From assembly GCA_944325945.1 (NCBI GenBank), contig CALVBW010000031.1:111442-175441 (forward strand): a stretch of 64,000 bases of DNA. Direction: 5' to 3'. This DNA is from Candidatus Gastranaerophilales bacterium (GTDB lineage Bacteria > Cyanobacteriota > Vampirovibrionia > Gastranaerophilales > Gastranaerophilaceae). A model generated the notes under the pieces. That model had not been told where the DNA came from. It did not search any database and was given only the letters and a program-made list of their open reading frames with translations. The stretch's first letter is position 1. Every line of letters starts with the position of its first letter. Shown piece by piece: positions 13,646-21,903 of this stretch. Both the position numbers and the translations under genes were made by a program.

Positions 13646-15907
13646 ATGACAAACGAACTTGAAGAAAAACTATTTAACAGTGTTTACGAAAAAACACCTC
13701 AACACATAAAAGAACTTGCGTTGATGACCTTCAACGACAAAAACGAATTCACTTTCACATTAAAAAAAGAACACCTGAAACCATATGACGAAAAGACAAA
13801 CCCTGAAGGACTTAATCTGGAAGAATGGTTTGAAAACTATCAAAAAGAAGCAAAAGTTTCAACGGCCGGTATTCGAGGACCGCAAAACATTTTATATCCG
13901 CAAGACACACGTTTCCCGATAAATTTAGTCGGAATAGTACTTGCCACATTGGCAAAAGCACTTGTTGCAAAAGAAAAATACCCCGATAAAGAAATCGTAA
14001 AAATTGCGGGACGCGAAGTGAGATACAATTCGGACTTATATCTGGATGCAATAGCGCGCGTTCAGGCGGCACAAGGGATAAGAACACTTGTTCCTCAAGG
14101 CAAAAAGACAATTCCTATCTGGCTCGCTTCATTTTTGGCATTCAAATTGGATTTGCTGGGAGGTGAATATATCACCTCAAGTCACGGAATTTCCGTAAAA
14201 AATGCCACAAAAGACCTGAATTCACAGGGCAGCCAGTATTTGCCGGAAGAATCCATGGAATTTGTGGATAAAATCAGAGAAATTTTTGAACTTACCCGCA
14301 AAAACGGCACCTATGACATCAAAATTGCCCGTGACGACAGCCCACTTATTGACGAAAAAGTTATGACCAAACTTGAAGACGGCGTAAACCTTTACGTCGA
14401 ATATCTCAAATCAGGCGTGGCAAAAGACATTAATCTTGATTTGATAAGAAATAAAAAAGACAAAATTGTGATTGAAAATGTCGGCGGTTCAGCCTACAGA
14501 ACGCTTTCCAGAGTTCTGAAAAAACTTGAAATTTCCGATAAATTTGTATGGTTCAATACGGAAGAAGACCCGTTTTTCCATTCAATAGGCAAATACGATG
14601 TAACACCGAAAGGTGAAAAAGCCTTCTACGATTATTCGGTTGACGCAACGGTAATTGCGCAAAAGCCCGACGGCACAAAATTTTTCCCCGTAATAAATAC
14701 AATGCATTACGAAGAAAAATTAAAAGACATGCCGGAAGGAACTGCCGTTCTAATAACCGATCCTGATCATGACAGGCTCACAATTACCCAGACGGAAGAT
14801 ATTTCCCGCATACCGGAGCTTGAAAAAGCAGGCATTGACTATATAAAATTAAATGACAAAACGATTTTAACAATATTTACGGCAAATCAGGCATTTTTAA
14901 TGCTTATGGATTTCTGGTCAAAGCAGCTGAAATCACAAAACCTCTGGAATAATCACCCGAGATTTATGATTAAAACAACAGCATCAGCTCTTTCATGGGA
15001 CGAATGGGCAAAAAATAACGGTGTAAAAGTCATAAATGTACCTGTAGGTTTCAAAGAAATCGCAAATATAATGAAAAAAGTTGAGCTGCAATTAAAGCAG
15101 CATCCGGAAACTGACGTTGTGCTTGACGATGTATTCGGAAACAGTATTAATCTGGGCAAAAACCCGAGACTTTTATTCGGCGGTGAAGAATCCGGCGGAA
15201 TGATTATGGGCTGCGAAGATTTAATTAAGTCGCAGCACGGACGTTTTGCCGTTGCAATGAGAGAAAAAAGCGCAACAGAGGCAATTGTTGTGGCGTCATC
15301 TTTGATTGCAAAACTTGAAACGGAAAAAATTTCACTTTCCGAATATCTTGTGAAAGTTTTTGACAAAAACAATATTATCGGAAGATTTGACACAAGGGTT
15401 GACATTGCATACTATAATGAATCCGAACCGGATATTGAAAAATTAAAACTCGCAAAAGTCAAAGGAGAAGAATTAAGGACGAAAAACGACCTGTTTTACC
15501 TTGCTCTTGCAATGGGCATAAAAGAAAACCTCCTGACGCTTGATGATGTCAAAAACATTCTCTCAGACACATTTAAAGAGCTTGATTTTTCAAATCTTAA
15601 ATCAATAAAATTTGTCGGCGACGGGACTTATATGGAATTTTCGGATAAATATATTGAAATAAGACCCTCCGGCACAGACGCAAAAACAAAAGCCTATGGC
15701 GGCGGACTGGACAAACACAACATTGAAAAATATGCCTCAATCCTCGGCAACTATTCCGGCGACAGGACTGAATTGCACAAAAAATTTATCACTCAGAATT
15801 TCTATGACACGACAAAAGAAAAAGCCATGGAATATTATCTTGCATTTGTCGATAAAGACGCAAATAATGAGAAGTTTGAAATTCCCGAATATGATTTAGA
15901 GGCGTAA
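13646..15907 (+). CDS. Large alpha-D-phosphohexomutase (phosphoglucomutase/phosphomannomutase-like)
   Basis: 753 residues, well above the usual 450-580. The four family sites are all visible but altered. The phosphoserine loop is TSSHGISVKNATKDLN (S179; usually TASHNP), the metal loop is D372PDHDR (usually DPDGDR), and the sugar-binding loop is GGEESGG at 512-518. The phosphate-binding loop is RPSGTDAKTK at 673-682. STAGIRG near 72 matches the family N-terminus. The reaction is probably isomerisation of a hexose 1- and 6-phosphate, but substrate cannot be told. AAGGGAGAG precedes the ATG and TATAAT lies at 13621-13626. It is a single-gene unit; the stop codon lies inside the terminator loop. 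Confidence 0.85.
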   Translation: MTNELEEKLFNSVYEKTPQHIKELALMTFNDKNEFTFTLKKEHLKPYDEKTNPEGLNLEEWFENYQKEAKVSTAGIRGPQNILYPQDTRFPINLVGIVLATLAKALVAKEKYPDKEIVKIAGREVRYNSDLYLDAIARVQAAQGIRTLVPQGKKTIPIWLASFLAFKLDLLGGEYITSSHGISVKNATKDLNSQGSQYLPEESMEFVDKIREIFELTRKNGTYDIKIARDDSPLIDEKVMTKLEDGVNLYVEYLKSGVAKDINLDLIRNKKDKIVIENVGGSAYRTLSRVLKKLEISDKFVWFNTEEDPFFHSIGKYDVTPKGEKAFYDYSVDATVIAQKPDGTKFFPVINTMHYEEKLKDMPEGTAVLITDPDHDRLTITQTEDISRIPELEKAGIDYIKLNDKTILTIFTANQAFLMLMDFWSKQLKSQNLWNNHPRFMIKTTASALSWDEWAKNNGVKVINVPVGFKEIANIMKKVELQLKQHPETDVVLDDVFGNSINLGKNPRLLFGGEESGGMIMGCEDLIKSQHGRFAVAMREKSATEAIVVASSLIAKLETEKISLSEYLVKVFDKNNIIGRFDTRVDIAYYNESEPDIEKLKLAKVKGEELRTKNDLFYLALAMGIKENLLTLDDVKNILSDTFKELDFSNLKSIKFVGDGTYMEFSDKYIEIRPSGTDAKTKAYGGGLDKHNIEKYASILGNYSGDRTELHKKFITQNFYDTTKEKAMEYYLAFVDKDANNEKFEIPEYDLEA

Positions 15908-15919
15908 AGCCTCTTTTTT
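15899..15919 (+). terminator. Terminator overlapping the hexomutase stop codon
   Basis: GAGGC (15899-15903) pairs with GCCTC (15909-15913) and six T follow. The TAA stop is in the five-base loop. Confidence 0.75.
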
Positions 15920-15924
15920 AGTAA

Positions 15925-16460
15925 TTCATTTTGCCTTAGGTCAAGACTCTGTAAGCGCAGCTATGACCTGTGCTGTTTCGTTAGTATTACATAAAGACCA
16001 GGTATGTTGTCGTGGCTCAGCCACCACCCCTCGCCCCTTAGGGGAAACAAAGCGAACCAACGAGGCACGAGTTGTGTGAGCCTGTTTCCGAAGCGTAGCG
16101 TAGGTGAGGGTGGCACGTAGTGACGGGAGAGGGGCTTCACTTTGTTTTTGAGATCATGCGGAAAAACCGGACATTTTTCACAAAATCGAAGATTTCGGAA
16201 AAAGTAGTCAATCAAGTTCAGGATGACATGGTAAGTCCCTCCAATGTTCAATGTGTTGTCCTGCCTCAGGCAGTTCAGGATGACATGGTAAGTCCCGCCA
16301 ATGCTCAGTGTGTTGTCCTGCCTCAGGCAGTTCAGGATGACATATTGTAGGTCGGATTTACTAATCCGACAGTTACTTCTTAGTATCTTAGTGCCATAGT
16401 ATCTTAGTATCTTTTCCCAAAAGTCACATGATTGAGAACGGGGGTATTTTTATCATTTGC
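15925..16460. repeat. Intergenic region filled with palindromic extragenic repeats
   Basis: The 597-base gap between the hexomutase and the next gene holds no credible gene. It contains a GC-rich inverted-repeat block (16015-16140), two tandem 57-bp units (16216-16272 and 16273-16329) plus a partial third, a GTCGGATTTACTAATCCGAC hairpin (16351), and the 43-bp ACTAAG unit (16372-16414). The same 57- and 43-bp units occur in the prepilin leader 4.3 kb away. Confidence 0.8.
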
Positions 16461-16467
16461 AAACCTG

Positions 16468-16497
16468 TTGACTTATTTTTACATGACATATTATAAT
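16468..16497 (+). promoter_or_regulatory. Sigma-70 promoter with no room for a 5' leader
   Basis: TTGACT (16468-16473), an 18-base spacer and TATAAT (16492-16497). The ATG of the next gene is at 16505, so transcription should begin at or next to the start codon. Confidence 0.7.
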
Positions 16498-16504
16498 AAA
16501 TTCT

Positions 16505-16804
16505 ATGAAAAAACGTTGGTATGATTTAGATGTAACAGTCAGCAAAGCAATCAGCATGCTGGAAAAAGCAGAAGAAACCATACAGGTTCGCTGCGCGGAA
16601 TATATTATTGACCAATTAAAAGACATTGATTTTGATATTCCGATGTCGCTGGAGGATCAATACAACTATATTCTCAGACGCTGGTACGACAAAAATATTA
16701 AAGTTTCTCACGCAATGGAATACCTTAAAAATTGTCCCGTTGAAATAAGAAAACAGCTTGCACTTGATATTATTGAATACTTAAAACAGGTTCAAAATGA
16801 CTGA
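16505..16804 (+). CDS. Small protein with an internal tandem duplication, unknown function
   Basis: 99 residues made of two copies of a roughly 37-residue helical unit: RRWYD/KRWYD, then a V(S)xA(I/M) helix, then a second helix ending in the (Y/E)YIIDQLK / DIIEYLK motif (residues 3-40 and 58-95). There is no signal peptide or membrane segment. No ribosome-binding site precedes the ATG, and the promoter -10 box ends seven bases before it, so a leaderless mRNA is likely. The next small gene overlaps it by eight bases, and the radical SAM and RNase E/G genes follow. I do not recognise the family. It may be a nucleic-acid or protein-binding helper for those genes, which is inference from position only. 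Confidence 0.72.
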   Translation: MKKRWYDLDVTVSKAISMLEKAEETIQVRCAEYIIDQLKDIDFDIPMSLEDQYNYILRRWYDKNIKVSHAMEYLKNCPVEIRKQLALDIIEYLKQVQND

Positions 16805-17135
16805 TGACATCAATAAAAAAATAATAAATCTTTTTTCCAAGCATAGTAAATCAATACCCACTGACGAAAGAATCAAATACTATGCCGGATTTAATTATGT
16901 AAAAATCAATAAAGACACCAACGGAAACAAATTCAACCCCGAACATTTAAAGAAATACGCCGAAAAATGCCACTACATTGTCCGCGTAATGAGAGAATTT
17001 GACGGGGAAACATACCTTTATAATTATGATGTGCCGAATAATGAATTGTTCAAATTTATGAAATCCTTTGAAGAGAACACCCTTGACGGCACGATTATAG
17101 AAATTGAGAAATACATTCCGGAAGATTTAGCATAA
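16797..17135 (+). CDS. Protein of unknown function upstream of the radical SAM gene
   Basis: 112 residues, soluble, mixed alpha/beta, no signal peptide and no recognised motif. It starts inside the end of the previous gene (8-bp overlap), and its stop is followed at once by the ATG of the radical SAM gene, so all three are translated together. Visible features are a YYAGFNYVKINKD strand region (about 28-40), a charged middle (EHLKKYAEKCHYIVRVMREFDGE is helical then strand), and an acidic C-terminus. I do not recognise it. Function is open; co-translation suggests it serves the same process as the following enzyme. Confidence 0.7.
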   Translation: MTDDINKKIINLFSKHSKSIPTDERIKYYAGFNYVKINKDTNGNKFNPEHLKKYAEKCHYIVRVMREFDGETYLYNYDVPNNELFKFMKSFEENTLDGTIIEIEKYIPEDLA

Positions 17136-19667
17136 ATGAATTGTTTTTTCAGAAAATACCACGATGCATTATATAACGCCACAAAACCGTATCAGTACGT
17201 AGGCGGAGAATTTTTATCCTATAATAAAGACTTTGACAGTGCAAAAGTAAAAATTGCATTTGCATTTCCCGATAAATACGAAATCGGGATAAGCAATTTA
17301 GGGGTCAGAATCTTATACGACATGATAAATCGACAGCCTGATTATATGTGCGACAGGGTTTATGCGCCGGAACCCGATTTTAAACCGGAAATTTTGTACG
17401 GTCTGGAAAGCAAACGTCAGATAAAAGACTTTGATTCCGTGTGTTTTTCCCTACAATATGAATTATCATACCCGACGGTTTTAAAAATGCTGGAAATGTC
17501 CGGAATTCCTTATAAAAACTCCGACAGGTCAGAAAGTGATCCGATAATAATAGGCGGCGGTCCCTGTGCGTATGACCCTTTGCCTGTGGCGGAATTTTTC
17601 GACGTATTTATGATAGGCGACGGTGAAGAAAGCATGGTAGAAGTCTGCCAAATTCTGGAAAAGACAAAAGGATTACCGAGAATTGAGAGGATAAAAGCAC
17701 TTACAGAAGGTGAAAATTCCGGCCGCTGGTCAATTATAACAGGCGGGAAAGTCAAAAAAAGAATTGTGCAGTTAGATTACGATAAGGCGCTGAAAGCTTA
17801 CCCGATACCGTTTTCATCGTCAGTTCACGACAGAGCCGTTGTGGAAATCCGCCGCGGCTGCGGGAGAATGTGCCGTTTCTGCCAGCCGGGGCACGTGACG
17901 CTTCCCGTCAGAGAACGGAGCGCCGAAGAGATTATAAAAATTGCAAAAGAGCTTGTTAAAAATACCGGCTACGACGAATATTCACTGCTTTCCCTGTCTT
18001 CAAACGACTATTCAAACATAAATGAAGTTATAAAAGAGCTTGCGGTGGATTTTAACGAGAAAAAAGTTTCCGTATCTTTGCCGAGCCAGAGAATTGACGG
18101 GTTTAACCTTGAGCTTGCAAATCTTGTTCAAAGCGTCAGAAAATCCACCATGACACTTGCGCCTGAGGCGGGAAGCCAGCGGCTGCGCGACGTCATTAAG
18201 AAAAATATTACGGAAGAGCAAATTCTTGACGCGGTTTTGACGCTTTACAAAAACGGCTGGTCAAAGGTGAAATTCTACTTTATCTGCGGACTCCCGACGG
18301 AAACCCTTGAAGATATGGACGAATTAGCTGAATTATTAGCCAAAATTAAATACCGCACAAAACAAATTAAAAAAGAAAAAGGTCTGAAACACGGAATGGA
18401 TATAACCTGCACGCTTTCAATTTTTGTGCCGAAACCGTTTACACCTTTTCAGTGGTGCGGACAGATGAATTTAGACGAGGTTACCGCACATATCCACTAT
18501 CTGAAAGAGAAAACAGCTCACTTGAAAGGTGTTAAAATAAATTATCACGAAAAATTTGTGTCGCAGATAGAAGCTGTACTTACGCGGGGTGACGTGAGCC
18601 TTTGCCGCTATATTGAAGCGCTTTACAAAAAAGGCTGCTACTTAGACGCCTGGGGCGAGTATTTTGATAAAAACATCTGGCAGGAAACCGCAAAAGAATG
18701 CGGGTTTGACCTTGCAGAGCTTGCAGAACACATATATTCAACGGATGAAACACTGCCGTGGGATTTTATTGATACGGGACTTGATAAAAATTGGCTTATT
18801 AATGAATATAATACAGCCCTGAGTGTTGATGAAAACTCCACCCACATTGTTCCGACCTGCGAAACAAAATGCGTAAATTGCGGCGTGTGTACTAATTTTA
18901 AAACTCATAAGGTTCTGGCAAAACCCTTCAAAGCAAGCGAAAAAGCACAAAATCTCGCAAAGCTTGAACCCGTTGACCCGACAAATTCACACATTGCAAG
19001 AGAAACTTTTAAATACCGTATAAAACTGACAAAAACAGGTATTTTGAAATATTTTTCACACCTCGACTGGCAAAATACTTTCTTTAAAGCACTTGCAAGA
19101 TGTGATTTAAACGTGGCATTTTCTCAAGGTTTTAACCCTTCGATGAAGGTATCTATGGGGGTTGCACTGCCTTTGTTTGCGGAGAGCTTAACGGAATTTG
19201 TTGATATTGAACTTTATGACAACCTCCCGTGCGAAACTATCCAACTAAAGTTAGAAAAAGTTCTGCCCGAAGCCTCAAAAATACTAAGTATTGTAAAACT
19301 TGAAAAAGGTGCAAAATCCATTGATAATACCGTATTTTGGGCTGAATACAAGGTGGAAATTTTCGACCCTGCTCTTTACGATTTTCAAGAATTGGTATAT
19401 AATACAAACAGAGTTTTATCTTCCGATGAAATTTATATTGAGAAGAAAAACAAAAAAGGTTTAATTAAAAAAACAGACATCAAACCGTCAGTAAAATCTT
19501 ACAGATTTGAAGAAAATTGTCTGTTCATAGTATTAAAAACGGGTCAAAACCTTGAAGGCGGCATTCAATCCTTGAGAGCTGACGTGCTTATGAATGAAAT
19601 CGCCCCGGGCGTAAAGTTTAATATTACGCGCACACGGTTTTTTGACGAGAGTTTAAAAGAGTTATAA
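17136..19667 (+). CDS. Radical SAM protein fused to a DUF2344 domain
   Basis: 843 residues. A B12-binding-like N-terminal region (about 30-170, with PIIIGGGPCAYDPLPVAEF) is followed by the radical SAM core. There C242-x3-C246-x2-C249 (RRGCGRMCRFC) binds the 4Fe-4S cluster and SAM. A second cysteine set CETKCVNCGVC lies near residue 572. The C-terminal domain from about 626 (YRIKLTKTGILKYFSHLDW..FSQGFNPSMKVSMG) is DUF2344. Fused or adjacent versions of these domains are known next to RNase E/G genes, as here, where RNase E/G follows after 15 bases. The chemical reaction is not established for the family; RNA modification is a reasonable guess from the neighbour. The ATG follows directly on the stop of the preceding gene. 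Confidence 0.88.
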   Translation: MNCFFRKYHDALYNATKPYQYVGGEFLSYNKDFDSAKVKIAFAFPDKYEIGISNLGVRILYDMINRQPDYMCDRVYAPEPDFKPEILYGLESKRQIKDFDSVCFSLQYELSYPTVLKMLEMSGIPYKNSDRSESDPIIIGGGPCAYDPLPVAEFFDVFMIGDGEESMVEVCQILEKTKGLPRIERIKALTEGENSGRWSIITGGKVKKRIVQLDYDKALKAYPIPFSSSVHDRAVVEIRRGCGRMCRFCQPGHVTLPVRERSAEEIIKIAKELVKNTGYDEYSLLSLSSNDYSNINEVIKELAVDFNEKKVSVSLPSQRIDGFNLELANLVQSVRKSTMTLAPEAGSQRLRDVIKKNITEEQILDAVLTLYKNGWSKVKFYFICGLPTETLEDMDELAELLAKIKYRTKQIKKEKGLKHGMDITCTLSIFVPKPFTPFQWCGQMNLDEVTAHIHYLKEKTAHLKGVKINYHEKFVSQIEAVLTRGDVSLCRYIEALYKKGCYLDAWGEYFDKNIWQETAKECGFDLAELAEHIYSTDETLPWDFIDTGLDKNWLINEYNTALSVDENSTHIVPTCETKCVNCGVCTNFKTHKVLAKPFKASEKAQNLAKLEPVDPTNSHIARETFKYRIKLTKTGILKYFSHLDWQNTFFKALARCDLNVAFSQGFNPSMKVSMGVALPLFAESLTEFVDIELYDNLPCETIQLKLEKVLPEASKILSIVKLEKGAKSIDNTVFWAEYKVEIFDPALYDFQELVYNTNRVLSSDEIYIEKKNKKGLIKKTDIKPSVKSYRFEENCLFIVLKTGQNLEGGIQSLRADVLMNEIAPGVKFNITRTRFFDESLKEL

Positions 19668-19682
19668 GAAGGATTTTAAATT

Positions 19683-21392
19683 ATGGGAAATTTCAGAAAC
19701 AACAACCGTAAACAACCGCAAAATGATAACACTGCGGTTGAAAAGAAAATTGTTATTGCAGAAAGAGACAATATTGCAGCAGTTTTGGAAAACAAAAAAG
19801 TAACCGACTTTTTTATCCACAGGGGAGATGTTTTGCTTGGAGATGTTTATCTGGCAACAGTTGACAACATTTTGCCAAGTATTGACGCTGCATTTGTAAA
19901 CGTAGGCTGCGATAAAATGGGATTTTTACACGCTGAAGATATTATGGGAAAAGGAACCTTAAAAGAAAAACTTAAACCCAAACAAAAACTCATAGTTCAG
20001 GTAGTAAAAGAACCGACAGGTCATAAAGGTCCGAGAGTTACAACGGAAATCAGCCTTCCCGGAAGATTTTTAGTTTTAATGCCATATGAACCGGGCGTCA
20101 GTGTCAGCAAAAAAATAGAAAATTCCAAAGAAAGGGCAAGACTTAAAGCAATAATGAACCTGATAAAACCTGTCGGCGTGGGCGTAATCATAAGAACGGA
20201 AGCCGAAGGGCAGACAGAGGCGGATATTCAGGAGGATTTAGAAATCCTGCTTGAAAAATGGAACAACATCATAACATCCGCAGAAACCCTCACACCGCCG
20301 AACTTGATCTACAGAGATCAAGACTTGTTATACAGGGTCATCCGCGAAGCCTGCACTGATGACGTTAAAGAAATCGTTGTGGATACGGCTTTTGCACTCA
20401 ACAGAGTCCAGAATCTTCTCCAGAACTGGCACATGAATAAAAACATTCAGGTTACCTTATACAAAGGCACAGAGCCGTTATTAATCGCAACGGACATCCA
20501 CAAAGAAATTAAAGCCGCACTGAATGTAAAAGTAAATATGCCCTCCGGCGGATATCTGTTTATCCAGCAGACTGAAGCTTTGACAGTAATCGACGTCAAC
20601 AGCGGCAAATTTACAAGCTCCGCAACTCAGGATGAAACTATTTTGAAAACAAATATTGAAGCCGTACACGAAATTGCACGTCAGTTAAGACTCAGAAACA
20701 TCGGCGGTATGGTAATCATAGACTTTATCGACATGATTTCCCGCGCAGATAAACTCGCGATTATGGAAGAATTGGAAATCGCGCTTGAGCCTGACAAAGC
20801 TAAACCTCAGGTCGGTCAATTGTCTGATTTAGGTCTGGTTGAACTTACACGCCACAGACAGGGACAGTCTTTATCCGAAATTTTCACGAAAAAATGCCCG
20901 CATTGTCAGGGAACAGGGTACTTTATGAATGAATTCAACTTCTCAACCCCGACAGCTGAAGGCGAATACCGTGCAAAACAGGCTAAAACTAAACTTCCTA
21001 TTTCATCAAATAACTTCAAAAAGAAAAATAACAAACCTCAGGAAGTTCAGGCAGAAGCCGCTGTTGTTGAACAGCCGCAAAATAACCAGCCGGTTGAAAT
21101 AGAAGTCGAAAATCCGGCACAGGTTGCGCAAGAAAACGTAAAACGCGATAACAAACGCAAAAATAACCGCAAAAAATTCAACAAAAAAACAACTGAAAAT
21201 GAAATTCCGACAGCTGAAACCGTTTTGAAACCCAATGAAGAACTAAAACCTGCAGTTGCAGAGCCTGCGGCACCAATCTTAACGGAAGAAGCTCCCTCAG
21301 AAGAAACGGTTAAAGAAGAAAAACCTAAAAGAAAACGTTCAACTACAAGAAAACCGCGCACCAAAAAAAGTGAGGCAAAAGTTGGAGAATAA
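19683..21392 (+). CDS. rng: Ribonuclease E/G family endoribonuclease
   Basis: 569 residues. It cuts single-stranded AU-rich RNA in rRNA processing and mRNA decay. An S1 domain (about 50-130; FIHRGDVLLGDVYLATV..AAFVNVG) is followed by the DNase-I-like catalytic part with TVIDVNSGKF near 302 and MVIIDFIDM near 345. These carry the two metal-binding aspartates. The zinc-link CPHCQGTGY is near 404. The positions match E. coli RNase E closely. The last 130 residues are a low-complexity Lys/Asn/Glu/Pro tail ending KRKRSTTRKPRTKKS, a likely RNA- or partner-binding arm as in longer RNase E proteins. The gene forms an operon with the radical SAM gene. Confidence 0.94.
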   Translation: MGNFRNNNRKQPQNDNTAVEKKIVIAERDNIAAVLENKKVTDFFIHRGDVLLGDVYLATVDNILPSIDAAFVNVGCDKMGFLHAEDIMGKGTLKEKLKPKQKLIVQVVKEPTGHKGPRVTTEISLPGRFLVLMPYEPGVSVSKKIENSKERARLKAIMNLIKPVGVGVIIRTEAEGQTEADIQEDLEILLEKWNNIITSAETLTPPNLIYRDQDLLYRVIREACTDDVKEIVVDTAFALNRVQNLLQNWHMNKNIQVTLYKGTEPLLIATDIHKEIKAALNVKVNMPSGGYLFIQQTEALTVIDVNSGKFTSSATQDETILKTNIEAVHEIARQLRLRNIGGMVIIDFIDMISRADKLAIMEELEIALEPDKAKPQVGQLSDLGLVELTRHRQGQSLSEIFTKKCPHCQGTGYFMNEFNFSTPTAEGEYRAKQAKTKLPISSNNFKKKNNKPQEVQAEAAVVEQPQNNQPVEIEVENPAQVAQENVKRDNKRKNNRKKFNKKTTENEIPTAETVLKPNEELKPAVAEPAAPILTEEAPSEETVKEEKPKRKRSTTRKPRTKKSEAKVGE

Positions 21393-21678
21393 AACTTTTT
21401 TAAAAACTTTAATTATTCCGGCAGCAGTGATAATTGTCACTGCGCTGCCGGGATTTTGCGCACAAACTGTATCATTAAAACAAACCGCGATAAAATTTCT
21501 GCTTGCAATGGGCGGGGTGGCGCTATCTTCCGTCATCATTTATGCCGGACTTTCCGTTTACAACAAATTTTTCGTTCAGCATAAATCCATTAACTTTAAC
21601 AAAGAAGATTCACTATCCACTCCTGACAACGTTGATGATGCAGTAGACTTTTTCATCCGCAAAAACAAATTAAGGTAA
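21382..21678 (+). CDS. Small two-helix membrane protein of unknown function
   Basis: 98 residues from the TTG at 21382, preferred because GAGG lies six bases upstream; a GTG at 21370 has no such site. It overlaps the end of the RNase E/G gene by 11 bases. A first hydrophobic segment (LKTLIIPAAVIIVTALPGFCA) could be a signal peptide or helix, and a second (FLLAMGGVALSSVIIYAGLSVY) is a membrane helix. The soluble tail ends DDAVDFFIRKNKLR. I do not recognise the family. It is followed after three bases by a tiny pseudopilin gene, so it may belong to a pilus-like or secretion function, but this is only positional. Confidence 0.72.
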   Translation: MENKTFLKTLIIPAAVIIVTALPGFCAQTVSLKQTAIKFLLAMGGVALSSVIIYAGLSVYNKFFVQHKSINFNKEDSLSTPDNVDDAVDFFIRKNKLR

Positions 21679-21681
21679 ATT

Positions 21682-21903
21682 ATGAAAAGAGCATTCGGCG
21701 TAATAGAACTTTTAATATCTTTTCTGCTTTTAAGTATAATCATTGCAGGTTTTATGCATATGACACTTATACAGATGGATAACGGAAAAGTACAGCATAC
21801 CAAACTGGAAGATGCTCAACAACACGCGGACAAAATGATTAACGAAATTGAAACTATCCGGCAAAAAAATCTTGATTATGAAAAAAATTTACTTAATAAC
21901 TAA
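21682..21903 (+). CDS. Small type IV pseudopilin-like protein
   Basis: 73 residues. The N-terminus MKRAFGVIELLISFLLLSIIIAGF matches a short-leader prepilin: cleavage between Ala4 and Phe5 would leave Glu at +5 of the mature protein, followed by the hydrophobic helix. The rest is a charged amphipathic helix of about 45 residues without a globular domain, so it is a minor or tip-less pseudopilin. It starts three bases after the preceding membrane-protein gene. Its 3' end overlaps the convergent panE-like gene by 15 bases. Two larger prepilins are at 10.9 and 39.7 kb; no pilus ATPase is in the window. Confidence 0.72.
   Translation: MKRAFGVIELLISFLLLSIIIAGFMHMTLIQMDNGKVQHTKLEDAQQHADKMINEIETIRQKNLDYEKNLLNN

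Noticed and set aside
16120..16350. Open frame of 76 residues on the plus strand in the 16 kb repeat region, and a 96-residue frame opposite
   Set aside because: Both are translations of the 57-bp and palindromic repeats (VQDDMVSP.. and YHVILNL..); no ribosome-binding site and no protein-like composition.
21370..21381. GTG at 21370 as start of the two-helix membrane protein
   Set aside because: No ribosome-binding site precedes it, while GAGG lies six bases before the TTG at 21382.
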